This document shows positions 43,061-51,132 of a stretch of 64,000 nt of DNA, piece after piece. Position numbers and translations under genes: made by a program. Origin of the DNA: Streptomyces sp. TLI_235 (GTDB lineage Bacteria; Actinomycetota; Actinomycetes; Streptomycetales; Streptomycetaceae); the NCBI GenBank assembly GCA_002300355.1, contig NSGV01000002.1, forward strand, positions 124,001 to 188,000, in the 5' to 3' direction. The notes below the pieces were generated by a model. It was not told the DNA's origin, made no database searches, and saw nothing but the letters and a program-made list of their open reading frames with translations. Position 1 is the stretch's first letter; the number at the start of each line of letters is the position of its first letter.

Positions 43061-44050
43061 TCACCAACGGCGGTGGACCAGCGGGCGGATCAGGTCGTCG
43101 TACACCTCCAGCACGGCCTTGTGGGTCTCCTGGTCCAGCGGTGGCAGCGCGGCCGCGGCCGCGTTCGCGTGGGCCTGCGCGGCGTTCCGCGCGCCCGGGA
43201 TGACCACACTCACCGCCTGGTCGGCGATCCAGCGCAGGGCGAACTGGGCGAGTGTCGCACCCTCGGGCACCAGCGGACGCAGCCGCTCCACCGCTTCCAG
43301 TCCGGTCGCGAAGTCCACGCCCGAGAACGTCTCACCGACGTCGAAGGACTCGCCGTGCCGGTTGTACGTGCGGTGGTCGTCCGCGCCGAAGACCGTCGCG
43401 GCCGTGTACTTCCCCGAGAGCAGCCCACTGGCCAGCGGCACCCGGGCGATGATGCCGACCCCGGCCGCGGCGGCGGCCGGCAGCACCCGCTCCAACGGCT
43501 TGATGCGGAAGGCGTTCAGCACGAGCTGGACAGTGGCGAGGTTCGGGCGGCGGATCGCGGCCAGTGCCTGCTCGCAGCTTCGGACGCTGACCCCGTACGC
43601 CGCGATCGCGCCGTCCTCGACCAGCGCGTCGAGCGCGTCGAACACCTCGTCGTCGGCGTAGACCGCCTCCGGCGGGCAGTGCAGCTGTACCAGGTCGAGC
43701 CGCTCGACGCCCAGGTTGCGGCGCGAACGGTCGATCCAGGTCCGGAAGTTCGCCGCGTTGTAGTTCTGCGGCACCTGGGGTGCCCGGCGGCCCATCTTGG
43801 TCGCCACGATCGGCCTGGCGACGCCGTCCGCGTCACAGGCGCGCAGCAGGTTGCCGATGAGCTGCTCGCTCCGCCCGTCCCCGTACTCGTCGGCGGTGTC
43901 GATGAAGTCGACGCCCGACTCGAGCGCGGCGCGCAGCGTGCCGAGGGCGTCCACCCCGTCCACCCGCCCCCAGTCACCGCCGAGTTGCCAGGCACCGAGC
44001 CCGATCACCCCGACGCGCCGCCCTGTCCGCCCCAGCATCCTGATCTCCAT
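43061..44050 (-). CDS. Aldo/keto reductase
   Basis: 329 residues. Catalytic tetrad D51, Y56, K85 and H124 in DTADEYGDGRSEQ, ATKMG and LVQLHCPP. (beta/alpha)8 barrel with the NADPH-binding tail VSVVIPGARNAAQAHANA near 280. Reduces aldehydes or ketones with NADPH; physiological substrate unknown. ATG at 44050. Its stop overlaps no gene; the next gene downstream on this strand (DUF2568) is separated by 68 bases. Confidence 0.92.
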   Translation of the reverse strand: MEIRMLGRTGRRVGVIGLGAWQLGGDWGRVDGVDALGTLRAALESGVDFIDTADEYGDGRSEQLIGNLLRACDADGVARPIVATKMGRRAPQVPQNYNAANFRTWIDRSRRNLGVERLDLVQLHCPPEAVYADDEVFDALDALVEDGAIAAYGVSVRSCEQALAAIRRPNLATVQLVLNAFRIKPLERVLPAAAAAGVGIIARVPLASGLLSGKYTAATVFGADDHRTYNRHGESFDVGETFSGVDFATGLEAVERLRPLVPEGATLAQFALRWIADQAVSVVIPGARNAAQAHANAAAAALPPLDQETHKAVLEVYDDLIRPLVHRRW

Positions 44051-44246
44051 CCCACCGACTCTAGGGCCGCCCGGCGCGACCCGAATTCCCGGGGGCGCTT
44101 CCGAGAGTGACGCTCCGTCACGAGGTGGCAATCTGCAGGGCTTGCGGACATCGGGTGAAGGCCCGGGCCGGACCGCCGGACGGCGGGGATGATCGGCGGC
44201 GGACGTCGGCGCAGCGTTGCGGCGGCGGGGACGGAGGGGTGTGCGC

Positions 44247-44459
44247 GTGGCGATAGGCGTCTCGGTGAGCAGCCCGCCCCATCCGCATCTGGGCCGGGCC
44301 GTCCGCGACCGACGGGACGGCCGCTGCGGCACCATCTCCGGCCAGCTCGTCGAACGCGACACCGAGACCGGCCGGCTCCTCCGCCGCCGGATCTTCGTCC
44401 GCCCCCAGGGCGGCGGCATCGAATGGGAAGCCGCCCCCGGGGACCTGACCCCGCTCTGA
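44247..44459 (+). CDS. Small hypothetical protein (70 aa)
   Basis: From GTG at 44247, GGAGGGG 8 bases upstream. LGRAVRDRRDGRCGTISGQL, then RRRIFVRPQGGGIEWEA, looks like a small beta-barrel domain (PRC-barrel-like spacing) found in streptomycete hypothetical proteins. Function unknown. Confidence 0.5.
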   Translation: MAIGVSVSSPPHPHLGRAVRDRRDGRCGTISGQLVERDTETGRLLRRRIFVRPQGGGIEWEAAPGDLTPL

Positions 44460-44545
44460 GCGGGCGAAGGCCGTTGCGCTCGGGGCGCCCTCGGCCGGGC
44501 CGCCGGTTCACGGTGGGCCGGGTGGGGGCTGTACCGTCCGGAGGC

Positions 44546-45064
44546 ATGGTGCTGTTGATCGAACCCGAGGCCGTCCGGACACTGCGGCTGACGCTGCTGC
44601 CGCTGGAGGTCGGGCATGCCGAGGAGATGGCGGTGGTGCTGGGCGATCCGGGGCTGCACGTCTTCATCGGCGGCGAGCCCTCGGGCGTCGACCGGCTGCG
44701 GGCCCGCTACGAGCGACTGGTCGCGGGGTCGCCCGATCCGGGTGTTCTCTGGGGCAACTGGGTCGTCCGGCTCGATGCCGAGCGGTGCCTGACCGGGACG
44801 GTCCAGGCGACGGTGACCGGCGAAGGCGACACGGCCACGGCGGAACTCGCCTGGGTGGTCGGGACGGCCTGGCAGGGGCGCGGCATCGCCACCGAGGCGG
44901 CCCGGGGTCTGGCCGCCTGGCTCGCGGCCCGCGGCGTGCGGCACCTCCTCGCCCACGTCCACCCCGACCACCGGGCCTCGGCCGCGGTCGCCGCGGCCGT
45001 GGGCCTCACCCCGACCGAGCACCGGCAGGACGGCGAGATCCGCTGGGAGTGGACGGCGCGCTGA
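44546..45064 (+). CDS. GNAT-family N-acetyltransferase (RimJ/RimL-like)
   Basis: 172 residues. LRLTLLPLEVGHAEEMAVVL, WVVGTAWQGRGIATEAARGL and HVHPDHRASAAVAAAVGLTP are the strand/CoA-loop/Asn-region motifs of RimJ/RimL acetyltransferases. GGAGG is only 2 bases from ATG at 44546, so GTG three bases on may be the true start. Substrate unknown. Confidence 0.85.
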   Translation: MVLLIEPEAVRTLRLTLLPLEVGHAEEMAVVLGDPGLHVFIGGEPSGVDRLRARYERLVAGSPDPGVLWGNWVVRLDAERCLTGTVQATVTGEGDTATAELAWVVGTAWQGRGIATEAARGLAAWLAARGVRHLLAHVHPDHRASAAVAAAVGLTPTEHRQDGEIRWEWTAR

Positions 45065-45175
45065 ACGGTGCCCGGTCTGGCGTCAGGCCCGGGCGGTGGT
45101 TCGGTGCCGGGCGCAGCCGGTGAGCCAGGCGAGGGCCGCGAGTAGGGCACCATTCCCCGCCCCCGGAGTGGGAGT

Positions 45176-45441
45176 TCAGCCGACTCGGAGCTTTATCTGC
45201 CGGTTGTGCTCGGAATGTTCGGAGACAACGCCTTCGACAGAATCACCCACCGCAGGCCACGAATCCGGATGCACGGGATCGCGGTCAGGATAATACGAGA
45301 TGGCATCCACCACCGCCGCGACCCCGGCATGCCCAGGGATTTTTACGAACATCCCGAACGGCCGCACGGCCGCGATCTCCGCAACACGGTGCCGACCGGT
45401 TAGTCGAGCTTTGCAGCTTCCCAACCCTCTGAAGTTGTCAT
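45176..45441 (-). pseudogene. S1-like immunity gene, frameshifted
   Basis: The ATG (45441-45439) overlaps the toxin stop (ATGA) and starts MTTSEGWEAAKLD, then meets a TAA. The matching S1-type OB domain continues in another frame, RLTGRHRVAEIAAVRPFGMF, VKIPG, GDSVEGVVSEHSEHNRQI, to TGA at 45176. The total length, 266 bases, is one short of 89 codons, so one base is missing near 45405. Small S1-domain proteins sit after Rhs toxins as immunity genes in actinomycetes (family knowledge). As it stands it makes no full product. Confidence 0.65.
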
Positions 45442-46452
45442 CGGTGTCGAGTCCTCGGGAATTTGTTGAGTTCGTGCAACATGTCGTTCGGTATCGGAAC
45501 CTCGATGAGGGGGCCACCCTCATACGGCTTCTCATATTTCTCGAACAGTCTGCATGGTCGGCGACAGGGATGTGGATCTCGATGACACCCTCACCGTAGT
45601 GCTTCGCGTACTTGTCGGCCAAACCTCGATCGCCCTTGGCGAAGTACGCCTTCCCGTCCTCGTACGGGTCGTGCGGTCCACCGGGGAAGTCCGCCTTCAG
45701 GTAACCGTTATTCTCCTGATGCTCTCCGAGTCCCCGCTGCGGGGCCTTGAACAGGCTCACCGTCCCGCCGCCGCTACCGTTCCTGTGCGGGGAGAGTCCC
45801 AGCGGATCCGACACCAGGTGCGGGTTTCCGACGTAGGCCTCCGGATTCGGAGCGGGAGCAAGTCCGAGCGGGTCAGGAGACGTGTACCGGGCGATATCCG
45901 GATCGTAATACCGGTGAAGGTTGTAGTGGAGTCGGGTCTCTGCGTCGAAATACTGACCCGGGAATCGCATCGGCGTGTAGGTTGTGCTGTCCGCTGGCCA
46001 CGTCATGTGCCCCCACAGCGTGGGGGTAGCCCTCCAAGCAATGGCGTTGGTGGCTGGGTCGACGAGCTCGGTGGGTGTGCCCACGAGGTCGGTGACGATG
46101 GCGAAGAATCGACGGTCGATCTGTGCTTGGGGAGTGCCGGCCGAGAGGGCGGTGGCGATGGTCTCCGTCTGGGCCAGCGGGTAGAGCCCGTTGTGGTCCC
46201 ACGACAGGGTGTGCGGACCGGGGAGATAGGCGGCCTGCGTGGTCTGCTCTGCGAGTGCGGGGCCGTCCCAGGTGAAGTCGGTCTGCTCTTCGACACCGCT
46301 GCCGTCAGCACTGAGCGGCTGCTTGGCGATCCGACGCCCGAAGGGGTCGTAGAGGTATCGCCAGCGAGCCCCGTCGGGTGTGGTGACGCCGGTGAGCCGG
46401 TCGTCGGCGTCCCAGGTGTAGTGCCAGGTGTCGGGCTTCTGTACCCGGGAGA
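45438..46452 (-). pseudogene. Rhs-repeat toxin, C-terminal remnant with frameshift
   Basis: The 5' part is missing; the frame picks up at WHYTWDADDRLTGVTTPDGA and runs through Rhs signatures YDPFGRRIAKQ, MRFPGQYFDAETRLHYNLHR, YYDPDIARYTSPDPLGLAPA. The variable tail has GTVSLFKAPQRGLGEHQENN and GGPHDPYEDGKAYFAKGDRG. After DHAD the frame breaks; the next frame gives LFEKYEKPYEGGPLIEVPIP, then NDMLHELNKFPRTRHR and TGA at 45440-45438. One base is missing near 45557. The tail is a toxin domain I cannot name. Insertion or deletion upstream removed the shell. Confidence 0.8.
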
Positions 46453-46469
46453 GGTTGCCTGGCACGGTT

Positions 46470-46588
46470 GGCTGACGGAGACGGAGCTGCGGGAGGCCGT
46501 GCGGCAGTGGCGCTTCATTCCGGACGGGCAGGAGGCGTTCGATCGCTATCTCACGCGTCGCCACGACCTGCCCCGGATCGGGCCGTGA
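46470..46588 (+). other. Unidentified coding fragment
   Basis: An open frame reads WLTETELREAVRQWRFIPDG, then QEAFDRYLTRRHDLPRIGP, to TGA, with protein-like helix pattern but no start. It lies between the Rhs remnant (other strand) and the IS element, so it is likely a scrap of a former neighbour gene. Confidence 0.4.
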
Positions 46589-46597
46589 CGCGAGACG

Positions 46598-46646
46598 GGC
46601 CGCACGGGTTAGGCAAGTTGTGACGCAAGCCTGGCCCCGTGCGGCC
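46598..46646. repeat. 11-bp inverted repeat at the IS left side
   Basis: GGCCGCACGGG (46598-46608) and CCCGTGCGGCC (46636-46646), 27 bases apart, flank the transposase start codon region. Could be part of the element's end or a transcript hairpin limiting transposase expression. No matching right-end repeat was found. Confidence 0.5.
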
Positions 46647-47594
46647 TTGTCCCATTCTGCCTTCTGCGGCCTGTCCGGTGCACATCTCGGCGGTTTGATC
46701 GAAGAGTTGGCCAACCCGTGGCTCGCCCGCTGTGATTCCGCGCTGCGCGAGCGGCGCGGTGCCGAGCGGCAGCGGCAGACCGGTGCCGGGCCGAAGCACG
46801 ACCTGGTCTTCACCGACCGGGTACTGGTCGCTCTGGTCCACCTGCGCACCGGACTCCCGCACGCCGCACTGGCCGAGCTATACGGCACCGCCCGCTCCAC
46901 GGTCTCCCGTGCCATCGGCGGGATCCGCCCGCTGCTGCGGCGCGCGGCTTCGCAGTCCCGACCGTCCCGGCGTGCGACTTCGGACCCTGACGGACGTGTT
47001 CGCCTACGCGGAGGCCGAGGGGATCACGTTGCGGATCGACGGCACGGAGACTCAGGTCCGCCGGCCGAAGGCCAACCGGCCCGGACGGCGGACCTTCGTG
47101 TCTGGCAAGAAGAAGCAGAACACCGTCAAGACCACCACCGTCAGCGACGGCCAGGGTCGTCTGCTGTGGTCGGGCGCGGACCGGCCCGGCCGGATGCACG
47201 ACCAGACCGCCGTTCGCACCGAGGGCATCGCCGAGCAGTTCCGGCTTCACCCGCAGGTGAAGGCCAAGGTCGACGAGGGCTACCGGGGCCTGGCCAACGA
47301 GTTCCCCGAGCAGGTCAGCGCCCCGCCGAAGAAGCCGAAGGAGGACATGCCCTCGGCGAGAAGTACGCGTGGCGGGAGGCGCGCCGACAGCAGTCCTCGG
47401 CCCGGGTCTGCGTCGAACACACCAACGCCGAGCTGAGGCAGTGGCGCCCGCTCCAGCGCTACACCGGTCGGCGCGAGGACTACGCCGAGACGCACCGCGC
47501 GATCGCCTCGCTGGTCTCGGACCGCTCCGCCCGCCGGGCGACCCGCCGCAAGCCGAGCACCGAACTGGTGCTCGCCCGGCAGACCGCCTGCTGA
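46620..47594 (+). mobile_element. IS5-family insertion sequence with frameshifted transposase
   Basis: The N-terminus (ALSHSAFCGLSGAHLGGLIE, then KHDLVFTDRVLVALVHLRTG and ELYGTARSTVSRAI) is in one frame. Near 46970 the frame changes and continues VRLRTLTDVFAYAEAEGITL, RIDGTETQVRRPKANRPGRR, TFVSGKKKQNTVK (first catalytic Asp) and ADRPGRMHDQTAV. Near 47350 the first frame resumes with LGEKYAWREARRQQ and VCVEHTNAELRQWRPLQRYT (catalytic Glu region) to TGA. At least two frameshifts inactivate it. Typical of the IS5 group with an N-terminal helix-turn-helix. Exact ends were not found. Confidence 0.85.
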
Positions 47595-47753
47595 TCAACC
47601 ATCGGCCGAGCTGCCAGGCCGGTACGTCCCCGACCTCAATCGCGGACCGAGTCGTTAGCCATGGCCCCAACCCCGGTCCCCCGGTCGGGTTGCCGGGTCG
47701 CTGACGCCACGCGTGCCCTCCGATCGCGGGCCTCCGGGCGGCCGGGATATGGT

Positions 47754-48032
47754 CTACACCAGCCCGGTCAGTCGGAAAGCCGATCCCCTTCGCGCCGGCT
47801 GCCACCCGTGATCGAGCGCGGCGCGAACTCCCGCCCCGACGATGGAGGGAACCACGGGAAAGGCCGATGTCGCCGCCATCAACACCGCGCCCTTCTGATC
47901 GGCCTGCTCAACCACGAACTCGAACCGCCCCGACGCGCACCCTGTGCAGCAACCGGCCCCGCCGGACACACGCCACCGGTACGCCATGCCATCGGCGGTG
48001 ATCAGGCGGGTGCCTTTCTTCCGCAGAGCCAA
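47754..48032 (-). CDS. Small conserved actinobacterial protein (92 aa)
   Basis: TTG start at 48032 supported by GAGGAGGGG 7 bases upstream. MALRKKGTRLITADGMAYRW is the well-preserved opening of a widespread streptomycete hypothetical family (RKKGTRxIxVDGxxYRWR), followed by FEFVVEQADQKGAVLMAA and the end VRAALDHGWQPARRGSAFRL. The middle is shorter than I recall for the family. Often found near Rhs or mobile loci; function unknown. Confidence 0.65.
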   Translation of the reverse strand: MALRKKGTRLITADGMAYRWRVSGGAGCCTGCASGRFEFVVEQADQKGAVLMAATSAFPVVPSIVGAGVRAALDHGWQPARRGSAFRLTGLV

Positions 48033-48610
48033 CTGTCCCCTCCTCGACTCGGACGTAACGTCAGGCGCGAGCGTCGGTGCCTTCGCATTGAATCCGACGG
48101 CCCGGCTCGGCTTCCGCCCCGACGACCGGCCCGATCATATGTCTGCCACCGGAGGTGATGCTCTCGTTTTCGGCGCCCCTCGAACGCCTGGCCCTGCGCC
48201 GTCGAAGCCGGGTGGGTCGACACCTGCTACAGATCCAGAACCGACCAGACCTGGTCGACGACTGCCGCGCAGGCACAGGCCCGATCAGGAACAACTGCCC
48301 GACATCACGCATTCAGCTTCAGTAACTGCTCAGTTCAGAATGACGACTGGGCGTTCCGGGACAGCCGAAGGCTGCGGGGCCGACGGGAAACAACGCGGTT
48401 GGCCGTTGCTGCAGTTCGCCCGGCTCGAAACGCATCCCCAGCGATGCGGTTGATCGCGGAGCACACCGGCGGCCGGACGCCGTGGCCGGCAGAGCCGGCG
48501 CCGGAGGTCGAGGATCGGGTCGATCGGCCCGATGTACGTCGGGTGGGGAGCGGCAGTAAAGTCTGGCTGAAACTTGCTGCAAAGACTTGCACTGCGAGAG
48601 GGTCCCCGCC
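48033..48610. other. Intergenic, probably degraded sequence
   Basis: 578 bases with no gene I can support; coding-like stretches (for example 48170-48290, APLERLALRRRSRVGRHLLQ) lack starts and similar proteins. ACTTGCTGCAAAG (48572-48584) followed by ACTTGCACTGC resembles LacI-type repeat operators of amylase genes, 30 bases before the next start. Confidence 0.3.
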
Positions 48611-49201
48611 ATGCCGAGAGTCGTCCCGCCCGTCGCCGATGAGCGCACGGCGCTGACCGCCTACCTGGCCCACCAGCGGCGCGCGCTGCGGGTCACCGCC
48701 TACGGTCTGACCGAGGAGCAGGCCCGCATGGCGGCCTCCCCCAGCGAGCTGAGCATTGGCGGTCTGATCAAGCACGCCGCACGGTGCGAGGGCTACTGGA
48801 CCGACCTCATCCTTCAGCAGCAGTGCGGGACGCAGCGAAAAGCGGACGAGTCGGACGCGGACGAGTTCCGACTCGCCCCGGACGAGACCCTGGCTGCGGT
48901 CCTGGCCGCGTATGCCGAGGCGGCCGAGCGGACGGACGAGGCGATCGCCGGTGTTCCGGACCTCGGGCAGGCCGTTCCGGCGCCGCAGGGGGCTCCATGG
49001 ATTCCCGCAGAGGTCAAGGAATGGTCGGTCCGCTGGGTCCTGCTGCACCTGATCGAGGAGACGGCACGGCACGGCGGTCACGCCGACGTCATCCGCGAGG
49101 GCATTGACGGCGCAACCTTCGACCCGCTGCTCGCCGCAGCCGAGGCCTGGCCTGACCCATGGGTCCAGCCGTGGGAACCTGCGTCCCCGAGCGTCGGCTG
49201 A
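48611..49201 (+). CDS. DinB-like (DUF664) protein
   Basis: 196 residues from ATG at 48611. A four-helix bundle: LTAYLAHQRRALRVTAYGLT, IGGLIKHAARCEGYWTDLIL (first metal His), AVLAAYAEAAERTDEAIAGV and VRWVLLHLIEETARHGGHAD (His pair). This is the DinB/DUF664 fold of thiol-dependent transferases, some mycothiol-linked. Substrate unknown. Ends before an inverted repeat at 49246-49268. Confidence 0.88.
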   Translation: MPRVVPPVADERTALTAYLAHQRRALRVTAYGLTEEQARMAASPSELSIGGLIKHAARCEGYWTDLILQQQCGTQRKADESDADEFRLAPDETLAAVLAAYAEAAERTDEAIAGVPDLGQAVPAPQGAPWIPAEVKEWSVRWVLLHLIEETARHGGHADVIREGIDGATFDPLLAAAEAWPDPWVQPWEPASPSVG

Positions 49202-49542
49202 CAGCAAGTGCCGATCGAGTGATCATGCACCCGAGTCGGGCTGCGACTCGAACCACCCCGGTTCGAGTGGGGGACTCCGGCGTGGCGTAACAGGCGGCGG
49301 TGGCGTCTGCCGCGGGTATGGCGACCCTTGGCTTTGAGAGTGCGGTACATGAGTTGATGCCCGCTTCGGGGTTGGGGTCGAGTGAGGGGCCCTGGTCGGC
49401 GGGGTGGACTGATGGTCAGGGGCGGGGCTGGGCGAACAGGCCGGCTTCGGGTTCGGTGAGGATGCCGTGGGTGAAAAGACGCTTCGGCTCGGATCGGATG
49501 CCTTGCGCGTCCGGCGGGGACGGACGGACCGCGACGTCGACG
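49202..49542. other. Intergenic region with inverted repeat
   Basis: ACTCGAACC (49246-49254) and GGTTCGAGT (49260-49268) form a 9-bp hairpin with a 5-base loop, 44 bases after the DinB-like stop; a terminator for that gene is the simplest reading. The rest holds no gene I can support. Confidence 0.45.
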
Positions 49543-49581
49543 CGCCGAGGCCCCGGACGGGGGCGATCCGGGGCCTCGGCG
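49543..49581 (-). terminator. 15-bp perfect hairpin after the cellulase gene
   Basis: CGCCGAGGCCCCGGA (49543-49557) and its complement (49567-49581), 9-base loop, 9 bases beyond the cellulase stop on the other strand. Confidence 0.85.
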
Positions 49582-49590
49582 GCGGGCCGG

Positions 49591-50793
49591 TCAGCGCAGC
49601 GACCACACCTGATTGGGCTGGGTGCCGCCGGCGTAGCAGTCCCAGATCTGGATCCGGGTGCCGTTGGAGGTGCCCTGCCCGACCGCGTCGAGGCACTTGC
49701 CGGAGTTCGGGTTGACGACGGTGCCGTTGGCGTTGACCTGCCACTGCTGGGCGCCGCTGCCGAGGCAGCTCCAGAGCCGGACCTGGGTGCCGTTGGCGGT
49801 GCCCTGCCCGGCCACGTCCAGGCACTTGCCGGAGTTCGGGTTCACGAAGGTGTTGCCGACCCGCTGCCAGACCTGGGCGCCGGTGCCGTTGCAGTCGTAC
49901 AGCTGGACGGCAGTGCCGTCGGCCGTGCCCGCGGCCTGGACGTCGAGGCAGCGGCCGCTGCCCCGGCCGACGAGGGTGCTGCCGGTGCCGCCGCCACCCC
50001 CGCCGGTGCCGTTGGCGGTGAAGGCGAAGGAGTCCACGGCGAGCCCGGTGCCGCCGATCCACGGCTCGAAGCCGAACTGGACGCTCGTCATGTACCAGGC
50101 CCGGTCGAGGTAGCCGCGGTTGGCCGAGTCCGAGGTGAAGTCCTTGATGTCGACCGTCAGCGAGCCGGTGCCCTGCTGGCGGACGTAGGAGACGACGTTC
50201 CAGCCGATGCCGTCGTTGGTCAGCCGGCCCTCCCACACGTCCCAGGTCGCGCCGGCCAGGTCGGCGGTGCCGATCTTCTGGCCGGCGGGCTGCGGGGCGC
50301 CGCGGTGGTTGCCCCAGATCATCAGCTCGGCGCCGTTGTTCTGGCCGGACGGGTTGGGCGTGGAGTCGAACCAGATGTCGTACGCGGCGTCCCACTCGCC
50401 GCTGCCGATGGTGCGGTAGGCGACCGAGGTCTGCGGGTTGCCGAAGGCGCTGACCTGGAGCGGCAGTCCGCTGCCGGTGGTGCAGTTGGTGTAGTGGCAG
50501 CCGGCGTAGACCGACGGGTAGGAGGCCGGGGCCCCGTTGGTCGGCCTGTTGTGGCTCTCCGAGGAGATGCTGAAGCCGGTGTCGGTGACGGACAGGCACT
50601 GCTGGGTGCTGTCGCCCCAGTTGTTGTTCTGGACGATGTAGCGGCCGCCGGCGATCCGGACGGAACCGAAGGTGTCGCAGAGCTGGGTCGCGGCCCCGGC
50701 GGGCGGCGCAGCGACCACGGGCAGGGCGGCCGCGGCTGCCAGCAGTGCGAGGGCGGTGACCGCCGAGCGCAGGCGGCGGAGTAACGGGGTCAT
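49591..50793 (-). CDS. Secreted GH12 endoglucanase with ricin-type CBM13
   Basis: 400 residues from ATG with GGAGGAC upstream. Signal peptide about 1-35. GH12 domain about 37-260 with catalytic glutamates E156 (NNGAELMIWGN) and E243 (FGFEPWIGG). A Gly-rich linker (about 262-272) leads to a ricin/CBM13 trefoil with three repeats (RCLDVQAAGTADGTAVQLYD; KCLDVAGQGTANGTQVRLWS; KCLDAVGQGTSNGTRIQIWD), each ending in a QxW-type motif. Endo-acting on cellulose or mixed beta-glucan, possibly xyloglucan. Two CebR boxes upstream point to induction by cellobiose. Confidence 0.93.
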   Translation of the reverse strand: MTPLLRRLRSAVTALALLAAAAALPVVAAPPAGAATQLCDTFGSVRIAGGRYIVQNNNWGDSTQQCLSVTDTGFSISSESHNRPTNGAPASYPSVYAGCHYTNCTTGSGLPLQVSAFGNPQTSVAYRTIGSGEWDAAYDIWFDSTPNPSGQNNGAELMIWGNHRGAPQPAGQKIGTADLAGATWDVWEGRLTNDGIGWNVVSYVRQQGTGSLTVDIKDFTSDSANRGYLDRAWYMTSVQFGFEPWIGGTGLAVDSFAFTANGTGGGGGGTGSTLVGRGSGRCLDVQAAGTADGTAVQLYDCNGTGAQVWQRVGNTFVNPNSGKCLDVAGQGTANGTQVRLWSCLGSGAQQWQVNANGTVVNPNSGKCLDAVGQGTSNGTRIQIWDCYAGGTQPNQVWSLR

Positions 50794-50894
50794 GGGTGTC
50801 CTCCGTGCGGTGGGTGGGGTGGTCGGCTGCCGGCTGGCCTCCCCCGACGGTAGGAGAACCGGACGGGCCCGGGAAGACGTTCGACGACAGAATC

Positions 50895-50910
50895 TTGGGA
50901 GCGCTCCCAA
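50895..50910 (-). promoter_or_regulatory. CebR operator, perfect 16-bp palindrome
   Basis: TTGGGAGCGCTCCCAA contains the CebR consensus TGGGAGCGCTCCCA exactly. CebR represses cellulase genes until cellobiose or cellotriose is present. It lies 102 bases upstream of the GH12 start. Confidence 0.9.
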
Positions 50911-50948
50911 CGTGGCTGGTGAGCAGGCATGACTTTCGAATGATTCCC

Positions 50949-50960
50949 GGGAGCGCTCCC
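50949..50960 (-). promoter_or_regulatory. Second CebR-type operator
   Basis: GGGAGCGCTCCC (12-bp perfect core; the outer T of the consensus is C here) lies 38 bases beyond the first box, about 54 bases centre to centre. A second half-turn-spaced site may allow cooperative repression. Confidence 0.8.
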
Positions 50961-51132
50961 AGACACTCAACGGCAGCACCCGCGCCGCCACCCACCATGT
51001 GACGGCCGACGGCGCCTCCAGGGGCGACATCGCGCGCCCGCCCACCGGCTCCCGGCTCGACACCCCCGCCCGGGACGGGACCGGACGGGCGGCCTGCCGC
51101 GATCCGCGGGCGCGCGGCCTATCCTCGGGTAC

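Noticed and set aside
47595..48610. Additional genes in the decayed region
   Set aside because: Apart from the 92-residue gene, open frames lack starts, bias and protein-like patterns.
49240..49290. tRNA 3' end or attachment-site remnant (GGTTCGAGT on both strands)
   Set aside because: The T-arm-like sequence comes from a simple 9-bp inverted repeat; no D arm, anticodon arm or acceptor stem can be folded around it on either strand. A terminator is simpler.
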